NCBI GenBank assembly: GCA_035464115.1 | Contig: DATHSN010000438.1 | Span: 1 to 5,323 of the forward strand | Length of the DNA: 5,323 nucleotides | DNA from: DATHSN01 sp035464115 | GTDB lineage: Bacteria; Actinomycetota; Acidimicrobiia; Acidimicrobiales; SKKL01 | Direction of reading: 5' to 3' | Shown here: piece by piece, positions 4,575 through 5,323 of the stretch | Layout: each line of letters opens with the position of its first letter | Position numbering within the stretch: the stretch's first letter is position 1 | Position numbers and translations under genes: made by a program | The notes under the pieces: generated by a model | What the model was told of the DNA's origin: nothing | The model's input: only the letters and a program-made list of their open reading frames with translations | Databases searched by the model: none

Positions 4575-5323
4575 TCACGGGTGGGCCGCGGCGTCGAGCT
4601 GGACGAGCAGCTCGGCGGGATCGTCGGCGGGCAGCTGGCAGGCGTAGCGGCGGCAGACGTAGGCCCGCCCGTCGTCGCGCCCGGCCCACAGCGGTGAGTC
4701 GTAGCGCTCGCCCCACGCGAGGACCAGCTCGGGGCGGTGGTCGCGGCGGGCGACGGCGACCAGGTCGGCCCGGTCGCCGGCCACCACCAGCTCGACGGGG
4801 CCGTGGACGGCCAGGTCGAGGGCGCCGAGCAGGTGGCCGAACGCGGTGGGGTGCTGGCCGGCGACCGGCCCGAGGAGGCGCAGGATGGCCTCGGCGTGGG
4901 CGGTGAGGCGCTCGTCGCCGGTGAGGGCGCCGAGGCGCAGGAACGCCAGCGCGGCCAGGCTGTTGGCCGACGGCGTGGCGTTGTCCATCAGGTCCTTGGG
5001 CCGGGTGACGAGCGGCTCGGCGTCGCGGCCGGTGGTGTAGAGCCCGCCCCGCTCGACGTCCCAGAAGCGCTCGATGAGGGCCCGGGCCACGGCGCGGGCC
5101 TCGTCGATCCAGCGGGCCTCGCCGGTGGCCTCGGCCAGGCGGGTGAACGCGTCGACCAGGGCAGCGTGGTCGGCGGCGAGAGCCATGTGGCGGGCCTTCG
5201 GTTGGCCGTCGGCCTGCCAACTGCGCATCCAGCGACCGTTGTCGTCGCGCAGCTCGCGCAGCAGGAACTCGGCGTTGGCGATGGCAGCGTCGAGCCAGTC
5301 ACGCCGCCCGAACACGGCGGCCG
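4575..5323 (-). CDS. YyaL/DUF255-type thioredoxin-domain protein, C-terminal part (partial)
   Basis: The frame is open through the right edge of the window, so only the last 248 or so residues are present. Full-length members of this family (bacterial YyaL, animal SPATA20) have about 650-700 residues: an N-terminal thioredoxin-like DUF255 domain followed by an alpha/alpha-barrel resembling glycoside-processing enzymes. Only the barrel's end is visible here. Counting from the first full codon, recognisable elements are the RRDWLDAAIANAEFLL helix (6-21), ADHAALVDAFTRLAEATGEARWIDEA (50-75), FWDVERGGLYTT (86-97), and the family hallmark RPKDLMDNATPSANS (107-121). The tail AYVCRRYACQLPADDPAELLVQL is typical of the family C-terminus. 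The family's biochemical role is not settled; a thioredoxin-linked or sugar-processing function has been suggested from fold alone. The GTG at 5315 lies inside the conserved domain and is not the real start. Confidence 0.9.
   Translation of the reverse strand, partial: AAVFGRRDWLDAAIANAEFLLRELRDDNGRWMRSWQADGQPKARHMALAADHAALVDAFTRLAEATGEARWIDEARAVARALIERFWDVERGGLYTTGRDAEPLVTRPKDLMDNATPSANSLAALAFLRLGALTGDERLTAHAEAILRLLGPVAGQHPTAFGHLLGALDLAVHGPVELVVAGDRADLVAVARRDHRPELVLAWGERYDSPLWAGRDDGRAYVCRRYACQLPADDPAELLVQLDAAAHP

Noticed and set aside
2739..5323. Possible new defence or modification system formed by the SET, propeller and YyaL-like genes
   Set aside because: Gaps of 71 and 112 bases with separate ribosome sites, housekeeping-like neighbours, no mobile-element signs and no nuclease, helicase or toxin-like gene. 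Shared strand alone is not evidence of a system.

Overview
The window is very GC-rich chromosomal DNA with GTG starts on most genes and GC-biased third codon positions. It fits a high-GC actinobacterium. The mix of DnaE, nitroreductase and YyaL variants suggests class Acidimicrobiia or a relative, but that placement is a judgement from protein flavour, not a measured result. No rRNA, tRNA, CRISPR array, insertion sequence or phage gene was seen. Coding density is high and no gene-free stretch exceeds about 110 bases.

Left half (1-2706), all on the + strand: the 3' end of dnaE (replicative DNA polymerase III alpha subunit), a two-part GNAT acetyltransferase starting 5 bases after dnaE, a second protein of probable GNAT-like fold with no standard acetyl-CoA loop, and an FMN nitroreductase-family oxidoreductase. 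A perfect 9-bp hairpin fills most of the gap before the nitroreductase, whose GTG start has no visible Shine-Dalgarno sequence.

Right half (2739-5323), all on the - strand and convergent with the left half: the C-terminal part of a YyaL/DUF255-type protein (its N-terminus lies beyond the window), a single-pass membrane protein with an extracytoplasmic beta-propeller-like domain, and a small SET-domain protein with a complete post-SET cysteine cluster. The two blocks meet at a strong GC-rich hairpin lying between two stop codons 32 bases apart, which probably terminates transcription from both sides.

The genes do not form an obvious single pathway. dnaE and the first GNAT gene are probably co-transcribed. 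The - strand genes have their own strong ribosome binding sites and weak -10-like elements, so they may be separate units. The most notable item is the bacterial SET protein, which keeps all the hallmark catalytic and zinc-binding residues of eukaryote-type lysine methyltransferases. I see no convincing evidence for a new multi-gene system.
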